Shown here one piece after another: positions 6,180-6,363 of a DNA stretch of 6,363 nucleotides (within the stretch, counting starts at the first letter, position 1; the number at the start of each line of letters is the position of its first letter). Below the pieces are notes generated by a model, which saw nothing but the letters and a program-made list of their open reading frames with translations, was not told the origin of the DNA and made no database searches. The translations under genes and the position numbers were made by a program. Source of the DNA: Draconibacterium orientale (GTDB lineage: Bacteria; Bacteroidota; Bacteroidia; Bacteroidales; JAADGE01); the NCBI GenBank assembly GCA_020718265.1, contig DYSM01000171.1, forward strand, positions 1 to 6,363. The letters run 5' to 3'.

Positions 6180-6216
6180 AACATGTTGAAGTTCTATACG
6201 ATATAGCGAAATTTCG
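6180..6216. repeat. Cluster of three palindromes
   Basis: AACATGTT (6180-6187), CTATA-CGA-TATAG (6194-6206) and CGAAATTTCG (6207-6216) are each perfect dyads. The last two abut exactly. They lie about 165-210 bp upstream of the rpsO promoter and could serve as protein-binding sites for whatever gene begins beyond the right edge. No regulator is suggested by the sequence itself. Confidence 0.4.
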
Positions 6217-6273
6217 TTCCGAATGTTTTTAGAAATTCTGTTGAAATTCAATTGAAACTATTAAAAAACAACA

Positions 6274-6317
6274 GAATGACTACTTTTTGACCGGTGAATG
6301 ACTACTATATGACAAAA
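6274..6317. repeat. Four 11-bp units, each with TGAC (22-bp direct repeat)
   Basis: Four consecutive 11-bp units read GAATGACTACT, TTTTGACCGGT, GAATGACTACT and ATATGACAAAA. TGAC falls at 6277, 6288, 6299 and 6310, exactly one helical turn apart. Units 1 and 3 are identical, giving an 11-bp direct repeat at a 22-bp period. The design is typical of sites read by a protein dimer or array on one face of the helix, such as LytTR-type response regulators, or of iteron-like or transposase-bound repeats. The binding protein cannot be named from here. It ends 15 bp before a possible ATG at 6333. Confidence 0.6.
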
Positions 6318-6332
6318 CATTAGATTGAAAAA

Positions 6333-6363
6333 ATGGCTATAATTTACATAAAATCAAAGATTT
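6333..6363 (+). CDS. Possible 5' end of a gene leaving the right edge (partial)
   Basis: An ATG at 6333-6335, preceded by the A-rich GATTGAAAAA, opens a frame that runs off the window and reads MAIIYIKSKI. A-rich sequence before the start is usual where Shine-Dalgarno sequences are absent. Ten codons do not allow identification. If real, the phased TGAC array at 6274-6317 lies immediately upstream and the gene would be divergent from rpsO. Tentative. Confidence 0.3.
   Translation, partial: MAIIYIKSKI

Larger units (their letters stand above)
5973..6332. other. Gene-free region upstream of rpsO, rich in short repeats
   Basis: About 360 bp without a credible gene on either strand. Beside the rpsO promoter it holds several repeats. 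TAGAATTAT occurs twice at a 13-bp period (6099-6107, 6112-6120). ACTTAATTAC and AATTAATTAC stand in tandem (6132-6151). Palindromes cluster at 6180-6216, and a phased TGAC array lies at 6274-6317. TTGAA-A-TTCAA (6241-6251) is a further perfect dyad. Apart from the promoter, none has an assigned function. Confidence 0.6.

Noticed and set aside
5973..6363. Insertion-sequence end or tRNA gene
   Set aside because: No terminal inverted repeat with target duplication, no transposase fragment and no cloverleaf could be recognised. The TGAC array leaves a mobile-element end possible but unsupported.

Overview
The window looks like a chromosomal housekeeping segment of a low-to-moderate GC member of the Bacteroidota. 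Three things point there. A DUF4290 gene sits directly upstream of murA, a pairing I associate with that phylum. The rpsO promoter has the phylum's sigma signature (TTG, 18 bp, TATCTTTG) instead of a TATAAT-type -10. The gene starts lack Shine-Dalgarno sequences and have A-rich upstream sequence. Genus cannot be assigned from the sequence alone.

Layout, left to right. Positions 1-160 are an AT-rich intergenic region with a leftward promoter-like box at 37-44, and possibly the first codons of a gene leaving the left edge. A small XRE-type helix-turn-helix regulator (161-454, +) runs tail-to-tail into murA (441-1745, -), and the two coding ends overlap by 14 bp. Continuing on the minus strand are a DUF4290 protein (1752-2345, 6 bp before murA), a solitary beta-class DNA methyltransferase (2461-3246), a hairpin (3280-3314), pnp (3326-5470) and rpsO (5703-5972), with a strong terminator between rpsO and pnp. 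The last 390 bp (5973-6363) hold the rpsO promoter, several palindromes, short tandem repeats and an array of four TGAC elements spaced exactly 11 bp apart. A possible rightward gene start follows at the edge.

Functionally the minus-strand block covers translation (ribosomal protein S15), RNA decay (PNPase), DNA modification and the first committed step of peptidoglycan synthesis (MurA). The rpsO-pnp adjacency is ancient and widely conserved. DUF4290-murA looks like a translationally coupled pair. The methyltransferase has no restriction partner in view and looks like the accessory insertion in an otherwise core region.

I did not find a clearly new multi-gene system. The most interesting observations are the phased TGAC array at the right edge, an ungapped internal duplication in the DUF4290 protein, the Cys-to-Asp change in the MurA catalytic loop, and the overlapping convergent regulator/murA pair.
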